64,000 nucleotides of DNA, taken from positions 37,117,925 through 37,181,924 of the forward strand of contig NC_083885.1 of assembly GCF_032452875.1 (NCBI RefSeq), given 5' to 3'. This document shows, piece after piece, positions 11,935 through 31,100 of this stretch. The DNA comes from Bos javanicus. Taxonomy: Eukaryota > Chordata > Mammalia > Artiodactyla > Bovidae. The notes beneath the pieces are model-generated. The model saw only the letters and a list, made by a program, of their open reading frames with translations, was not told the origin of the DNA and ran no database searches. A program made the translations under genes and the position numbers. Numbering within the stretch: position 1 is the first letter of the stretch; each line of letters starts with the position of its first letter.

Positions 11935-12437
11935 AGACTTAAAAACCAAGCCATTTAATTGTGTCTTTGAAGGTAAACAATATCTTGATCCCAAGCCCTG
12001 AGAATACCAGAGCTACGGGTCTGAGAAGTCCCGCAGGGCAGTATTCTCACAGAGTCCTGAGGGTCAGACCTCAAAGTGTTCCAAGGCAGAGCACTTAAGG
12101 AATTCATGCATTCCATTCTGCAATTTTGCAGACGGCCAGAAACAGACCCCAAGAGTCTCTTGAGATGGGAAAAATTCAACTCCTGGTCTCATAGATAAAA
12201 GTAGGGAGAGTACCAAAAATGTTATACTTCTCTTCACTTTTCTCACACAGTCTGAAACCTGAGCTATCAGCTCCCCAACTCACAGTAGCCGAAGCTGCAG
12301 TTTAGGTTTGAGATCAGTCCCTCTATCCAGAGAGCTCTCATCAATACAGCTTTTTAACAAGCACTTTAAAGAACCCTCTGGCAGCACAATGCGTTAGTTT
12401 ACAAGATTTTAATTTACAGATTAAAAAGCTACATGTT
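11935..12437 (-). other. PSMD7: PSMD7 3' UTR
   Basis: This is the roughly 500-base tail between the stop codon and the best poly(A) site. The length is in the range expected for a PSMD7 mRNA. No repeats are inserted in it. The end is inferred from the ATTAAA signal and the GT-rich sequence beyond it. Confidence 0.65.
11954..11959 (-). terminator. PSMD7: PSMD7 polyadenylation signal ATTAAA
   Basis: On the minus strand ATTAAA is followed within about 25-45 bases by a TGTGTTCTGGTCGTTTTT tract, a good GU/U-rich downstream element. Cleavage is predicted near 11,935-11,940. Confidence 0.6.
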
Positions 12438-20259
<7,822 letters not shown>

Positions 20260-20742
20260 CGCGACACACCCCGCCCGCCAGGCCCTGCTCCCCGCGACGA
20301 GCAAACACCGGCAGCCGGAGCGGTAGTAACTCTCGGCTATCCTCCAGGCCTGGCTCCTCCTCTTCCGGCTGAGCCGCCGCCGCGCGGCTCCTTTTTCCGC
20401 TCCCAGAGTGCCGCGCGGGTCGGGCTGGCAGGGTCTCTCCTGCTCCAGCCTTGAGGCGGGGAAGTGCAGGGGAAGGCGGGATCTGGCTCGGGTGACAGGC
20501 TAAGAATTTGCCAGGTCATGAAAGCTAACAGCTCACTAGAGACCGATAAAGGTTGGCCTCCTGGTGTTTGCCCTGTACTGTCACTGCTGTGACTTTTCAC
20601 CTCAGAATCTTCTTAGCTCCCCTCCCCTCCCCCACCCGAAGACTGGAGAAAATGCTGAGAAAAAAATGTAAATAGTAGTGTTTCCGTCATTCAGAAAATG
20701 TTCACTTTCAATTCTAGTTAAAATCCTCCAGAATTTCTTAGA

Positions 20743-20815
20743 GGTTGTTATTTAGTCGCTATGTCGTGTGCGACTCGGCGACTCCATGGACCGCAGCACA
20801 CCCGCCTTCCTTGTC
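20743..20815 (-). mobile_element. BovB/Bov-A 3' end fragment
   Basis: The plus strand reads GGTTGTTATTTAGTCGCTA, TCGTGTGCGACTC and TCCATGGACCGCAGC, the reverse complement of the BovB 3' tail. It is short and unusually CpG-rich. The 270 bases between it and the promoter show nothing. Confidence 0.75.
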
Positions 20816-21119
20816 CTTAAAAGGCGCTTCTTGGAGGAACTAGCTTTAAATCTCTAGCATTAGGGTATTTCTTTAAAATAGGTTTGGTAATTTGTCTCAT
20901 TATTATTTTATTGTCGGAGAATTTCCTCTTAATCTTTTATGTGGACTCTTAGCAAATAGTCAACCTGGCTATATTTTCCCATCTGTCTTTATATTACTTA
21001 GCATTTAACAAGAGCTATAAGAATGAAAACTTATAAAAAGATTGACGAAAAAGCTGGAAAGCAGTAAGGGAATACATTTTAATATTTAGCTGGAAAAGAA
21101 AAAGACTAAAAGAGGAAAT

Positions 21120-21218
21120 GTAGGAGAAGGGAACGGCTACCCACTCCAGTATTCTGGCCTGGAGAATTCCATGGACTGTGTAGTTCATGGGGTCTCAAAG
21201 AATCGGACACGACATAGC
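21120..21218 (+). mobile_element. Bov-tA SINE, 5' truncated
   Basis: Contains GGCTACCCACTCCAGTATTC, GGCCTGGAGAATTCCATGG, a TAGTTCATGGGGTC block and GGACACGACATAGCGACC, but lacks the tRNA-like head. Confidence 0.85.
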
Positions 21219-21361
21219 GACCGAATAATAACAACAACCTGTTTTTAAGCACCTTCCACCTTCCCTGTAACACCAGAGAATCTGACCTCTCTGAAGAATG
21301 ACCAGAAAACTTTTGTTCTGAGCCTTAGCCTTCTTCCAGTAAAATCAGGAAGCTTTTGATA

Positions 21362-21417
21362 CTTTTTTTTTTTTTTAATTTTTAAATTTTTTAAATTGGA
21401 GGATAATTGATTGCAAA
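21362..21417 (-). mobile_element. Very short L1 3' end insertion
   Basis: A T-rich run then TTAAATTGGAGGATAATTGA is the antisense of a ruminant L1 3' terminus. CTTTTGATA occurs on both sides (21353-21361 and 21418-21426) as a 9-bp target duplication, so the insertion is only about 56 bases long. Confidence 0.7.
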
Positions 21418-21426
21418 CTTTTGATA

Positions 21427-22134
21427 TTCTTTCTGGGCCCTGCCTCTCGTTTTCATTTCATGTACTGTTCCAACTTTTGGGAACACTGTTTTGGATTTTC
21501 CTCATTTCTTTTAAGAGTTTTGATTTGGCTGTCAGATAATTGCTGCTACTTCTTAAAATATTAAATAATAGAAATTTTAAATTAACAAAATTTAAGTCAG
21601 GCCCATTGTGTGATGTGTTAAAGCTTGTTTGCTGGTTTTTAGTGCCTTGTTCAAAGTAGATATTCTTGTTTCATCTTTTATATGATGCTGTTCAACACGG
21701 GGTAGACATGTAACTATTACAAAAAGATTTTGGAAGTGTTTTTTCCCCCTAATTTTTTAGGATCAGAGGTTGATTTTAATTTTTCTTATGTGTTAGGTAA
21801 GGCATAAGAATTGAAGTCTAAAAGAAGCATATTTTTGGACTAAATTATTTAAAGGATATAAAGAAGACAGCTTGAAACCATAAGTAAGGTATTTTTCATG
21901 TCCTATTTTTTTTATTTTTCTTTTTAAATGAAACTGACCTGAAATAATAACTGATTTTGTAGCCACTAAGGGCTAAATTCATTCAGAGGAATGTAGAAGA
22001 CATAAGAAATCTACTTTCTTTTGTTCATTTAATTCTAGACTTCACTTTAAGAGGTTCTGATGAGAGCATAAGTGTAATACATTTTATTTTCCTTTAACTG
22101 CTTTTTTATTTTTTTTTAAAGAAATGTAATTTTA
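21427..22134. other. Intergenic, nothing recognised
   Basis: AT-rich sequence without a recognisable repeat or gene. Confidence 0.45.
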
Positions 22135-22335
22135 AAAATGTTATTTATTTTTTATTGACGTATAGTTGACATATAAGTTATAGGTGTATGATATAGTGAT
22201 TCACAGTTTATAAAGGTTATACTCCATTTATAGTTAATATAAAATATTGGCTATATTCCCTGTGTTGTATAGTATAGTATTGTAGCCTATTTTATAATAA
22301 TAGTTTGTGCCTTTTAATCCCTTACCCCTATGTCT
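22135..22335 (-). mobile_element. L1 3' region fragment A
   Basis: The plus strand has TTTTTATTGACGTATAGTTG, the ATATTGGCTATATTCCCTG block and GTGTTGTATAGTATAG, antisense L1 3' UTR phrases. Confidence 0.75.
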
Positions 22336-22349
22336 TTCTTTTTTAGTAT

Positions 22350-23300
22350 TAAGTTCATTTCCCAGATTTATTGAGATGTAATTGATATGTAACATGTAAG
22401 TATAAGGTGTCCAATATGATGACTTGATATGTTTGTATTGCAAAATGATTACCACAATAAGTTCAGTTAACACTTGCATCATTTCACATAATTACCATTT
22501 TCTTTTTGTGATAAGAACATTTAAGAGCAACCTCAAATATATAATAATATAGTATTATTAACTATAGTCACCACACTGTACCTTAGGTCTCCATTTTATA
22601 ATTGGAAGTTTGTGCCCTTTGACCAACAACTCACATTTCCCCCACTGCCAGCCTCTGGCAACAACTAACTATTCTACTCTATTTCTGTGGATTCCAGTTT
22701 TTTCAGTTCTGCATATAAGAGAGATCATATAGTATTTGTCTTTCTATGTGACATTTCACTTAGTATCAATACCCTCAAGATACATCCATTTTGTCACAAA
22801 TGGCAGGATTTCCTTCTTTTCTATGGCTGAGTATATATACACCACATTTTCTTTATTGACACTTAGGTTGTATCCATGTCTTGACCATTGTGAATAATGC
22901 TACAATGAACATGGGGGTTCAGACATCTCTTTGAGATAGTAATTTCATTTCCTTTGAAAGTGGGGTTGCTGAATCATATGGTGGTTCTACTTGTAGTTTT
23001 TTTTTTTTTTAGGAACTTTCATATTCTTTTCCATAGTGGATATATCAATTTACATTCCCACCAAGAGTACACGAGGGTTCCCCTTTCTCCATATCCTCAC
23101 TAATGCTTCTTATCTCCTGTCTTTTTGATAATAGCCATTCTAACAGGCATAAGGTGATATCTCATTATGGTTTTGATTTGCATTTCCCTGATGATTAGTG
23201 GTGTTGAGCATCTTTTCATGTACCTGTTGGTCATTTGTATGTCTTTAAAAAAAATCTCTGTTCAGGTCCTCTGCCCATTTTAAATTGGATTACCTTACCT
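22350..23300 (-). mobile_element. Old L1 3' region and ORF2 remnant, fragment B
   Basis: A second 3' end starts near 22,360 (CCAGATTTATTGAGATGTAA) and runs into antisense ORF2 territory (TGCAATTTCCATAGTGG-like, TCCCACCAAGAGTAC, TCTCATTATGGTTTTGATTT, GCATTTCCCTGATGATTAGT). It is older than fragment A, with no surviving frame. Confidence 0.8.
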
Positions 23301-24260
23301 GACGTTCTTAGTGCTTGTGAAGTTATTTTTGCATGTGGATGGTTGTTCCAATCGATGTTTCCGGGAGAGGCTGAGTGCTAGAAATTCCTATGCCACTATC
23401 TTGTTCAATCTGTCACTCAGAATTCACCTTTGTCTTTCAATTTAGGGAGATAGCTCCCAGAGACCTTAGTATCTTGAAAGAGTTCTTATTTTTTTTATGT
23501 CCAGAACATGGAATAACAGTCCTGCGAGCATGGCAGCAATACTTTGAACTCTGCAACCTCTGTTTATCATCTTATTAGATTTGGAAGAAAAAGATAGAAG
23601 ATATGCCACCTTTAGACTAAGCTGTATTCATTGCTGGAGTTCACACATCCTGGAGGGGTGCTGAAAGTTTACCATTTTCTTTGGTGGTGTCCTGTTTCCC
23701 CGATTCTTGTGTTCCCTATAGCCATGCACAGATACCTCTGCACTTGAAGAAGCAGTCACCTCTTCCAGACTTTCTGGACTGACTTCAGGAAAAAATAAAC
23801 ACCTTCACTTGTGAGTGAAGGCAGTCTGGAGCTGTGGCTTTAGTGATGTGGGGTGTTAAGTATGGGTGTGAGTAGAACCTCTGGGTTCAAGGGTGTGTGA
23901 CTTGTTTGGCTCAGGGATGGGTTCACCACATTGATGATGCATGATTCTTGGGGAGAGCTGTGGGTCTGCAGTAGCTGCGGCAGCTGTTAAGGTACTCAGT
24001 GGTGCCTTTAGGTCTGGTGCTTAGGTTCCAGTTCAGGTAGCAGTGGTGGTCAGAATCTGGTGGTATGCACATGCTTGGCAGTAGGGGCCAGCTGCAGGTG
24101 CCTGTGTGGGGGCAGGGGCCTGCTGTAGACACACACACAGTGATGAGAGACAGGGCCAGCAGCAGAGGTTGGAGCCAGCTGCGCGTTCGTGAGTAGCTGA
24201 GGGGACTCTGGCTATTGGTGTAGACCCGTGTGATTGCATGAGTTAGTTGTAGGTATGTGT
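23301..24260. other. Intergenic; holds a CTG/CAG- and GGTGG-rich block
   Basis: No gene recognised. From about 23,880 to 24,230 the sequence shifts to G-rich DNA with repeated degenerate units resembling GGCAGTAGGGGCCAGCTGC and CAGCAG/CAGCTG motifs. It may be a decayed minisatellite or part of an unrecognised element. Confidence 0.4.
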
Positions 24261-24261
24261 T

Positions 24262-24740
24262 CTAGTTAGACCATTCTTAATTGCTAGTAATGGTACCCTA
24301 CTCTAATCAGCTGAAGCAAAGGGAAATTCATTATCTCATGTAACAAGCACATTCAAGGGCCCTGCTTGTTCCAGGGGCTCAGTTTCTCTCTCCACCTTTT
24401 AGCATCTTTCAGTGTTTTGATTGCATTAAGACAGATTTCCTCCTAGTGATGGGGAAACATGTTGATGGCTACAGATAGTCACGGGTTTAAATCTTTAAAG
24501 GAAGGAGGACTTTGGACTCCAAATCTTTATGAAATTTGATTGGCCTTGCTGGCACTGGGGGCCTTTCTGAACTGACTGCTGTGCCCAAGGGAATGTAGTT
24601 CTCTAAATGTCCAGTTGAGAATCAGTTTGGAGTTGGTACAACTATGATGGACCGATCAGCTCACCATGACCACTTTGAGTGGGGAAGGAAAAAGGGGATG
24701 CTGTAATTGGAAGCGGGGAATGAATGCTTAGCCGGCAAAA
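24262..24740. mobile_element. Ancient interspersed repeat, family not assigned
   Basis: Phrases such as CTAATCAGCTGAAGCAAAGG, TTGATTGGCCTTGCTGG and GAAGCGGGGAATGAATGC resemble a common old mammalian LTR or DNA element recalled in outline. Boundaries and name are uncertain. Confidence 0.4.
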
Positions 24741-24870
24741 ACAAGTCTGTGATATAAAGAGCTTAGCATGGTTCTTGGAACATAGTAAGAATTCAGCAGA
24801 TGTTAGACATGGTTATCATTAGATTGTAGGATCATTGTTATATATTATAGCAGACTATAAGAATATTTTC

Positions 24871-24992
24871 TTGGGAATTCCTTGGTGGTCCAGTGGCTAA
24901 GATTCCTGCTTTCACTGTCAAGGACCTGGGTTCAACCCCTGGTTGGGGAACTAAGATCCTGTAAGCTGCATGGCACAGCTTAAAAAAAAAAA
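24871..24992 (+). mobile_element. CHR-type SINE
   Basis: Head TTGGGAATTCCTTGGTGGTC, B-box area GGTTCAACCCCTGGTTGGGG, then AACTAAGATCCTG and an A-rich tail. It is in inverted orientation to the copy 90 bases downstream. Confidence 0.9.
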
Positions 24993-25080
24993 GAGTTTTT
25001 ATTTTTTATTAACTGATGTTTATATTTTAAGTAATCCAGCAGTAAAAGAGTTGAAATTTATCTTTTGCATATGCTGAGTG

Positions 25081-25207
25081 TTTTTTTTTTGTTTTTTTTT
25101 TTTTTACAGCTGTGACTCATGTGGGATCTTAGTTCTCTGGCCAGGGATCGAACCCATGCCCCCTGTATTGGGAGCATAGTCTTAACACTTGACTGTGAGG
25201 AAAGTCC
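25081..25207 (-). mobile_element. CHR-type SINE with short target duplication
   Basis: A long T-rich tail, then CATGTGGGATCTTAGTTCTC and CCAGGGATCGAACCCATG; the head complement ends GAAAGTCC. TTGAGTGTTT-like direct repeats flank it (about 25,074 and 25,211). Confidence 0.87.
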
Positions 25208-25220
25208 TTGTTGAGTGTTT

Positions 25221-25995
25221 CTTTATCTTTCTTTAACCTCAGGTATATTTAGTTTATGGAAGAGTGTTTAAAAAATTCCTTTTTCTAAATGTATTGGTTA
25301 TCATTTTGGTTTTTCAAAAGGCTAATTGTTGCAGAAAGATTGGATTCATTTAAAGAGGCTTTCCTTGTTTTATGCTTTACACAAGTGGTGGCCTTGTGTG
25401 TTAGCCATGGACACCGCATGATTGTTATTTCTCTTGTTGTTGTCATATTTCACGTAACTGCAAATTAAAAAGGACCAAAAAAATTACAGCAATTTCTAGT
25501 TTATATCCAGAAATGGAACTCTCCACAGGAACCCTTGCATGGTACAAATATGTTAGAAAATCATTTTCCATTGTGCTTTGAAAGCCTGTGAGGAGGCCAC
25601 AGTGGAGCATAGTTCATCTGTCTTGGATGAAGCCCAGAGAGACTGTGCAGACTGTAGGAAATCTCCCATCTGAAGAGTTAATTTTCTTTCAGGATCAGTG
25701 TTAGCGGCTGCTGTGATTAAAACAGGACACTTTAAGATTGGTATAGGAACACTTATAACAGTTGACTATAAAAGAAAACCCAGGAGGCCAGATTCAGCCT
25801 TGGGAGCTACTTTGGTTTGAGCCTCAAAGACCTTTATTTTGAGTTTACCTCTTCTTTGATTACACATGTATTCAGCTTTTTTTTTTTTTTAGTATTCATT
25901 AATAAATAAAAGCAAGCAATTAGTTTCATCTATGTAATATTTTAAAATATCTGAATGCCATTTTTGTCTTTTGTTCCTATTCTTTTCAGAGCTAC
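25221..25995. other. Intergenic, nothing recognised
   Basis: Unique AT-rich sequence with a T-run at 25,879-25,891. No repeat family or gene. Confidence 0.45.
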
Positions 25996-25996
25996 T

Positions 25997-26200
25997 CTTT
26001 TTTTTTGGTTATTATATATTGGAGCATAGTCGATTAGCAATGTTGTATTAGTTTCAGGTGTACAGCAACGTCATTCAGTTATATATATATATGTGTGCAT
26101 GTATATGTGTGTGTGTGTATCTATCTTTTTCAAATTCTTTCCCTATTTAGGTTAATACAGAATATTGAGCAGGTTTCCTTGTGCTATACAGAGGAACTCT
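25997..26200 (-). mobile_element. L1 3' end fragment with TA/TG microsatellite
   Basis: The plus strand shows GTTGTATTAGTTTCAGGTGT, then GTACAGCAACGTCATTCAG, a TATATATATATGTGTG run (26,080-26,120), and GAATATTGAGCAGGTTTCC. This is antisense L1. Confidence 0.78.
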
Positions 26201-26231
26201 AGATAACCAAGTAAAATTAAACTTCTTTTTA

Positions 26232-26476
26232 AAACTGGATTTTAAATTTTTATTTATTTAAAATTTTTATTTATTTGGCTGTGTCAGGTCTCAGTTGCAA
26301 CACATGGGATCTTTGTTGTGGCACATGGACTCTCTAGTTGTGGCATGTGGGCTCAGTAATTGCAGGACACGGGCTTAGTTGCTCTGCAGCATGTGGGATC
26401 TTAGTTCCAGGGACTGAACCCACGTTCCCTGTGTTTCCAGGCAGATTCTTAAGCACTGGACCACCAGGGAAGTCCC
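26232..26476 (-). mobile_element. CHR-type SINE, long form
   Basis: The plus strand has TTATTTATTTGGCTGTGTCA, repeated 'GTTGTGGCA-ATGTGG' blocks, TTCCAGGGACTGAACCCACG, and the head complement CCACCAGGGAAGTCCC. Confidence 0.87.
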
Positions 26477-26544
26477 TTTACCAAATTTTTAGATGCAGAT
26501 TTATGAATGTAGTGTGGAAACAAGTATAAGGTTTGAGGACAGAT

Positions 26545-26755
26545 CCTTTTAAAGTGAAAGTCGATCAGTCGTGTCTGACTCTTTGCAACCCCATGGACTA
26601 TACAGTCCATGGAATTATCCAGGCCAGAATACTAGAGTGGGTAGCCTTTCCCTTCCCCAGGGTATCTTCCCAGCCCAGGGATTGAACCCAGGTCTCCCAC
26701 GTTGCAGGTGGATTCTTTACCAGCTAAGCCACAAGGGAAGCCCTTCATCATTTTA
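26545..26755 (-). mobile_element. Bov-tA SINE with 9-bp target duplication
   Basis: The minus strand begins GGGCTTCCCTTGTGGCTTAG, the tRNA-like head, and ends in the BovB-derived tail (plus AAAGTGAAAGTCGATCAGTC). AGGACAGAT flanks it at 26536-26544 and 26756-26764. Confidence 0.88.
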
Positions 26756-26764
26756 AGGACAGAT

Positions 26765-27305
26765 ATATTTTCCTTTATTTTCTTCAAGATAGTAAATCAA
26801 AGTAGCATTTCTTAAAATTAGAAAAACTGGGGCAAAAAATATTAAATAACAGCTGTTGGAAGGAAAAAAATCAACCATAATCCTAATCTCAAATGGAGCA
26901 AGTAATTTTAGATTTTTGTATTTACCTTTCAGTTTTGGGCATGTGCACACATACTTCAGTTGAAATTGAAGTTTTAATGCAAGTAGAAAAACTATTGAGA
27001 AATTTATGGTGAATTGAATCAATTTGAAGTTGCTATACTTTGTGTTTTAAGAGTAGAGTAGTGTTTATCTTTTTTTTTTTTTGCTTTCAGCAAGAACAAG
27101 AAAGGTGAAAAGTCAGTCCATAACATGAAAGATTCTTCTTTTAGACCTGAAAGTCAGAAGTAGGCATTAACCTGGGTTTGTGGTAGTGCTTCATTATTAT
27201 TGACATTCTCTCAAGTTTTCCAAATTTCTGCAGTTTGTTCCTACAGGTACCTCTTCCCTCCTCCAGCCAGGACCTTCAAGCCTTGTTTCAAATTGCTGAC
27301 ATTGT
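26765..27305. other. Intergenic, nothing recognised
   Basis: AT-rich sequence with a T-run at about 27,070-27,082. No gene or named repeat. Confidence 0.45.
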
Positions 27306-27309
27306 TTTT

Positions 27310-27860
27310 TTCTCCCAGTGCAAAGTGCTGATATAACTTCCTTAAAATCCTTCAGAACCTTTCCAGTGCCTATGAGATAAAATCTGAACTTTAGGAAGGT
27401 GTCCAAGACTCTTCCTAACTTTGCCTCAACCATCCCCTCAGAGCCTTATCCCCTATGGCTCTCTCTTCTGTGAAACCAACATGAAGCTCCAACCATTTAA
27501 TCTGTTTCCAAAGAAATGTGCTGTTCCCTGTGCTCATCATTCTGTTTCCATTTTCTGAATTGCCCTTGACCTCTTAAACACCAGAATTTCTAGATCTCTC
27601 TCAAGGACCACACTCAGTAGGTCATCTCTTCTGGTTAGTTTTCTTGACCTTCCCCAGCAGTGTTGGTTCCTTTCCTTGAAGTCCGCACAGCACTTGGTAC
27701 GTATTTCTATTGTATTGCTCATCGTGCTCAATAGTAATGATTCATTTGACATGCATCTCTTTAGTCTTAGTGTGTATGTGGAGGCCAGGACCATAGCTTA
27801 GTCATCTTATTAATGTCTGCACCAGAGTCATACACTTGCTAACTGTATTGTGTAACTTGG
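27310..27860 (+). mobile_element. L2 LINE 3' fragment
   Basis: Typical L2 phrases in order: AAAATCCTTCAGAACCTTTC, TGAGATAAAATCTGAACTTT, AAGACTCTTCCTAACTTTGC, GTACGTATTTCTATTG, and GCCAGGACCATAGCTTAG. It is ancient and diverged. Confidence 0.7.
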
Positions 27861-27890
27861 GTAGTGTGTTACACAGTACATCCATAATGT

Positions 27891-28005
27891 TGGTCAGTGA
27901 TCTTTCAGCATGCAAAAAAGTAACAGTATTCTCTGTAGTTCCCTGTTTGGTCAGTGATCTTTCAGCATGCAAAAAAAATAACAGTATTCTCTGTAATTTT
28001 CTATT
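27891..28005 (+). repeat. 57-bp tandem duplication
   Basis: Copy 1 is 27891-27947 and copy 2 is 27948-about 28005. Both begin TGGTCAGTGATCTTTCAGC and continue to AACAGTATTCTCTGTA. They differ by a few substitutions and an A-run length change, so the event is moderately old. Confidence 0.9.
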
Positions 28006-30470
28006 TTAGTCTCCCTGTATGCAAAACCAAAACAAAACCAAAGTTATATGGAATGAGCAAAGCTCTTTGATTAAAAATTTCTCATCATTGCATGTCATTT
28101 TAAATATACCCGTTGTTTTGAATATAAATGAAGTGTGTTGAAATCTGAGTGAAAAAAAATGCATGGACTATTATTGATGAAACCATTCAAAACCAAATGG
28201 TATATTCTGGGTAGCTGTAATTTTTCAAAAGGTACTATGTACAATTTTAGGTTAGTGTCAGATAACCTCTTCACCTTCATTTCTCTCTTAACACCTTTTA
28301 TCATAATTTCTGAAGCTCCCCTTTGTAGTTCCAGTTGAAAGTCCTGAGGCAAGCTCTTTAGAAGTCTAACACCTGCTTAGGGCTGAACTGGCAGGGGGAA
28401 AAATTGAAAAGCAGTGAAGAGTCTTTTCAATAAAGTACTTAGCATTTTAAATAGTAGATGTTTGAAAAAAAATAATGGTAATAATAGTATTGGAAACTCT
28501 CATACCACCCCACACAGAGAGAGGAATGTGAAGCTGTTTAGTGGGTTCTTACTTTGAGTTCTCAAAATCCTTCATTTGCAAAGATAGTTAAAACTTGATT
28601 TTGATCAAATTAAACTACTCAGAATGTGGACTTTTCCTTGAGCACAGATTTATACTTTCTCTTTTAAAATTCAAACCCTTTTCCTTCCAACATCAAAGAG
28701 AAATGATTCAAGGCTTTTAGAATATTATTCTTAAATACCAAAAACCCTGGGATAATAGTTAGAAAATTAAGAAGTGGGTTTTGAAATAATTAAATTTTGA
28801 TTCTCATCTGCTGTTTCATCTTGACTCTCTAAAGTACCATATTCCAGGTTAATGGCAAAGTTTTAAAAATGTACATGTGTTTTTTTAACCCTTAATGATT
28901 TTGTATTCTCATGAATTCCTGGAGCCTTTTAAGATTCAGAGTCCCGTGGTGGACTTTTTGAGGTTACAAATTTTAATATTTTATCTTTTTGTTCTGTAAC
29001 TGGAGGAAATTTAATTTGTTTTTCCAGCAGAGGGAGACATCTGACCATGAACGTGCTGCTGCTACTTGCCAGGAGTATTCTGTAGCCCGTTTTATCAATA
29101 TACATAAAAAACTCAATGTTCAAATTAACTAGTTCAATAAGTAATTTAGCTCATTGATTTTTGGGCATATCCTAAGTGCCATTACAAGCTACGGATATTT
29201 TAAATGCCATTACCTAATAGAAGGAATGTTTTAAGCACCTTTTATTGATTTTATTACTGCTTTATTTTGCTGTCTTGGTTTAAAATCATTTTAACCACTC
29301 TGTAATCAAGAAGAAATATATCGTTGGTGAAATACAGTCAATTTCCTAAAAACCTTTGACATCGTTAAATAAGGAATTACAGTTGTTAAATCATGTCAGG
29401 CAATAACTGAGGGACAGAAGAGATATAAAATTTGGAGCAGTGGGCCAGCATACCAGTAAGCTGCGTTGACCTCTAACATTCAGCTTCTGCATGTGACAGT
29501 CACACTTCAGGTTTGCTTATGGTTTTTATATCAGCAAGACAGATTTAAAATCTCAGGTAGCAGGAAAGATGGAAGAACGATAGCAAAGTATAATACAGGG
29601 GCAATTACAGTGCTTTCTAATGACCTTTTGTAGCTTTAGGTAAAAAATGATTCTCTAAGCAATTTTTAAGTTTCATTTGCTTTACTTGCTAGATTATAGT
29701 ATATTGATATTCTGCATAAAAAGGAGTCAGAGTGCTCATAGAGCTTTTTTTTTTTTTTGACACTTTCTTTTTCTGCTCATTTGATTTTCTGTTAGCAATA
29801 TTACTGAGCTGATCAGCTGGTAGATAGGCAGGGACACCAGTCCATACACTGCTTAATCAGAGAGGTGCAGAAGTGGGTAGTGACCACTGAAGCTTGATAG
29901 AAGCCTGCTAATGAGTTGATTGCATTGACATTTTATGTAATTTAGCTGTAGAGTGGCAAATATCAATACCTGTATATGATTTGGCAGATGGTTGTTGAAC
30001 TGTGATTAGAAGTTTAGAATGATTCCCGGTAAAAGACCACCTGGCAGTAACCCAGGAACAGAGAACTGAGTTTTCACCATTAAATGGAATAGGTCCATAA
30101 AGTCAAGTGTTTTGATCATTAATGGAATCTTCCCTTTTCTTTTAGCAAATGTTAGCTTCAAGAGGAAATTGATAATTATGCATAGGTCTATTAAATGATC
30201 TTAGGGAGAGCTCTTTGCATTCCTTCAGATGAGCTCATGTCTATAGTTGTGGGGATTATTCACCAGCAAGGAAAGAAAACTAGTTAAAATGCTGATAGGT
30301 GTCGTTTCAAATATAGCAAGCATGTTGGAAGCATCTTTGTAGAATTAATTTCTTTGAGGCTAAAAATCAGATTTGGTTGTAACATTATTGATTATTCTAT
30401 ATTAATTTATATACTATATGACTATGTTATGAAATAATTTAAGGTATACTGAGGATTGTTATATGTAAGA
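28006..30470. other. Repeat-poor intergenic DNA
   Basis: About 2.4 kb almost free of recognisable repeats, AT-rich, with many TAAT-type motifs. No exon is supported. The lack of insertions is compatible with conserved regulatory DNA but does not show it. Confidence 0.4.
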
Positions 30471-30730
30471 CACTCCTATAAGTGTTTGAAATATAAAGAA
30501 CACCAAGATGATGCCCTCCTTTCACTCAGTGAAGGAAGGGTGGTAGATAAACTCATACTGTGCACGTCCTATGGAAAGAATGGAATAAAGGTTCAGGAGC
30601 TGTGGCAGCATAGAGAAAAGTAATAGGTTCCTCTGTGGCAAGAGGAAATGTCAGGAAGGGCCTTATGAAGGTGTCACTTAAAATAGATTTTTAACAGAGA
30701 TCAACATTCAGAGGTGGGGGGACTTAGCAA
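30470..30730 (+). mobile_element. Ancient LINE/SINE-class repeat, unassigned
   Basis: The order GATGATGCCCTCCTTTCACT, a GGTAGATAAACTCATACTG block, GGAAGGGCCTTATGAAGG and GTGTCACTTAAAATAGA resembles an old dispersed mammalian repeat. The family name is not secure. Confidence 0.4.
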
Positions 30731-30744
30731 TACAAAAGCTGTTT

Positions 30745-31100
30745 TTTAAAAAATAGGTTTCAGTTTTTAGATCAGTTTTAGTTTCACAGCAAAACTGAGC
30801 AGTGAGTATGGAGAGTTCCTATATGCCCCGTGACCCTACAGATACACAGTCTCCCCTACAACCAACATCCTGCATCAGAGTGCTACATTTGTTACAGTTG
30901 ATGAACCTGTATTGACATGTGGCTATGGCTCAAACTCCTTAGTTTACATTAGTCTTCACTCTTGGTGTTGTATATCTATGGGTTTTGACAGATGTATAAT
31001 GCCATGTATCCACCATTGTAGTATCACGAAGAGTAGTTTCACTACCCTAAAAATCCTCTGTGCTCCACCTAATCATCCCTCTTTCCCTCTGATCTTTTCT
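30745..31100 (-). mobile_element. Old L1 3' fragment
   Basis: Antisense L1 phrases on plus: TTAGTTTCACAGCAAAACTG, AGTTCCTATATGCCCCG, CACAGTCTCCCCTACAACC, ATCCACCATTGTAGTATCA, then the TTTCACTACCCTAAAAATCC block. Confidence 0.8.

Noticed and set aside
20471..20742. Possible divergent transcript upstream of PSMD7
   Set aside because: CpG-island promoters are often bidirectional, but no splice donor series or ORF is visible on the plus strand here.
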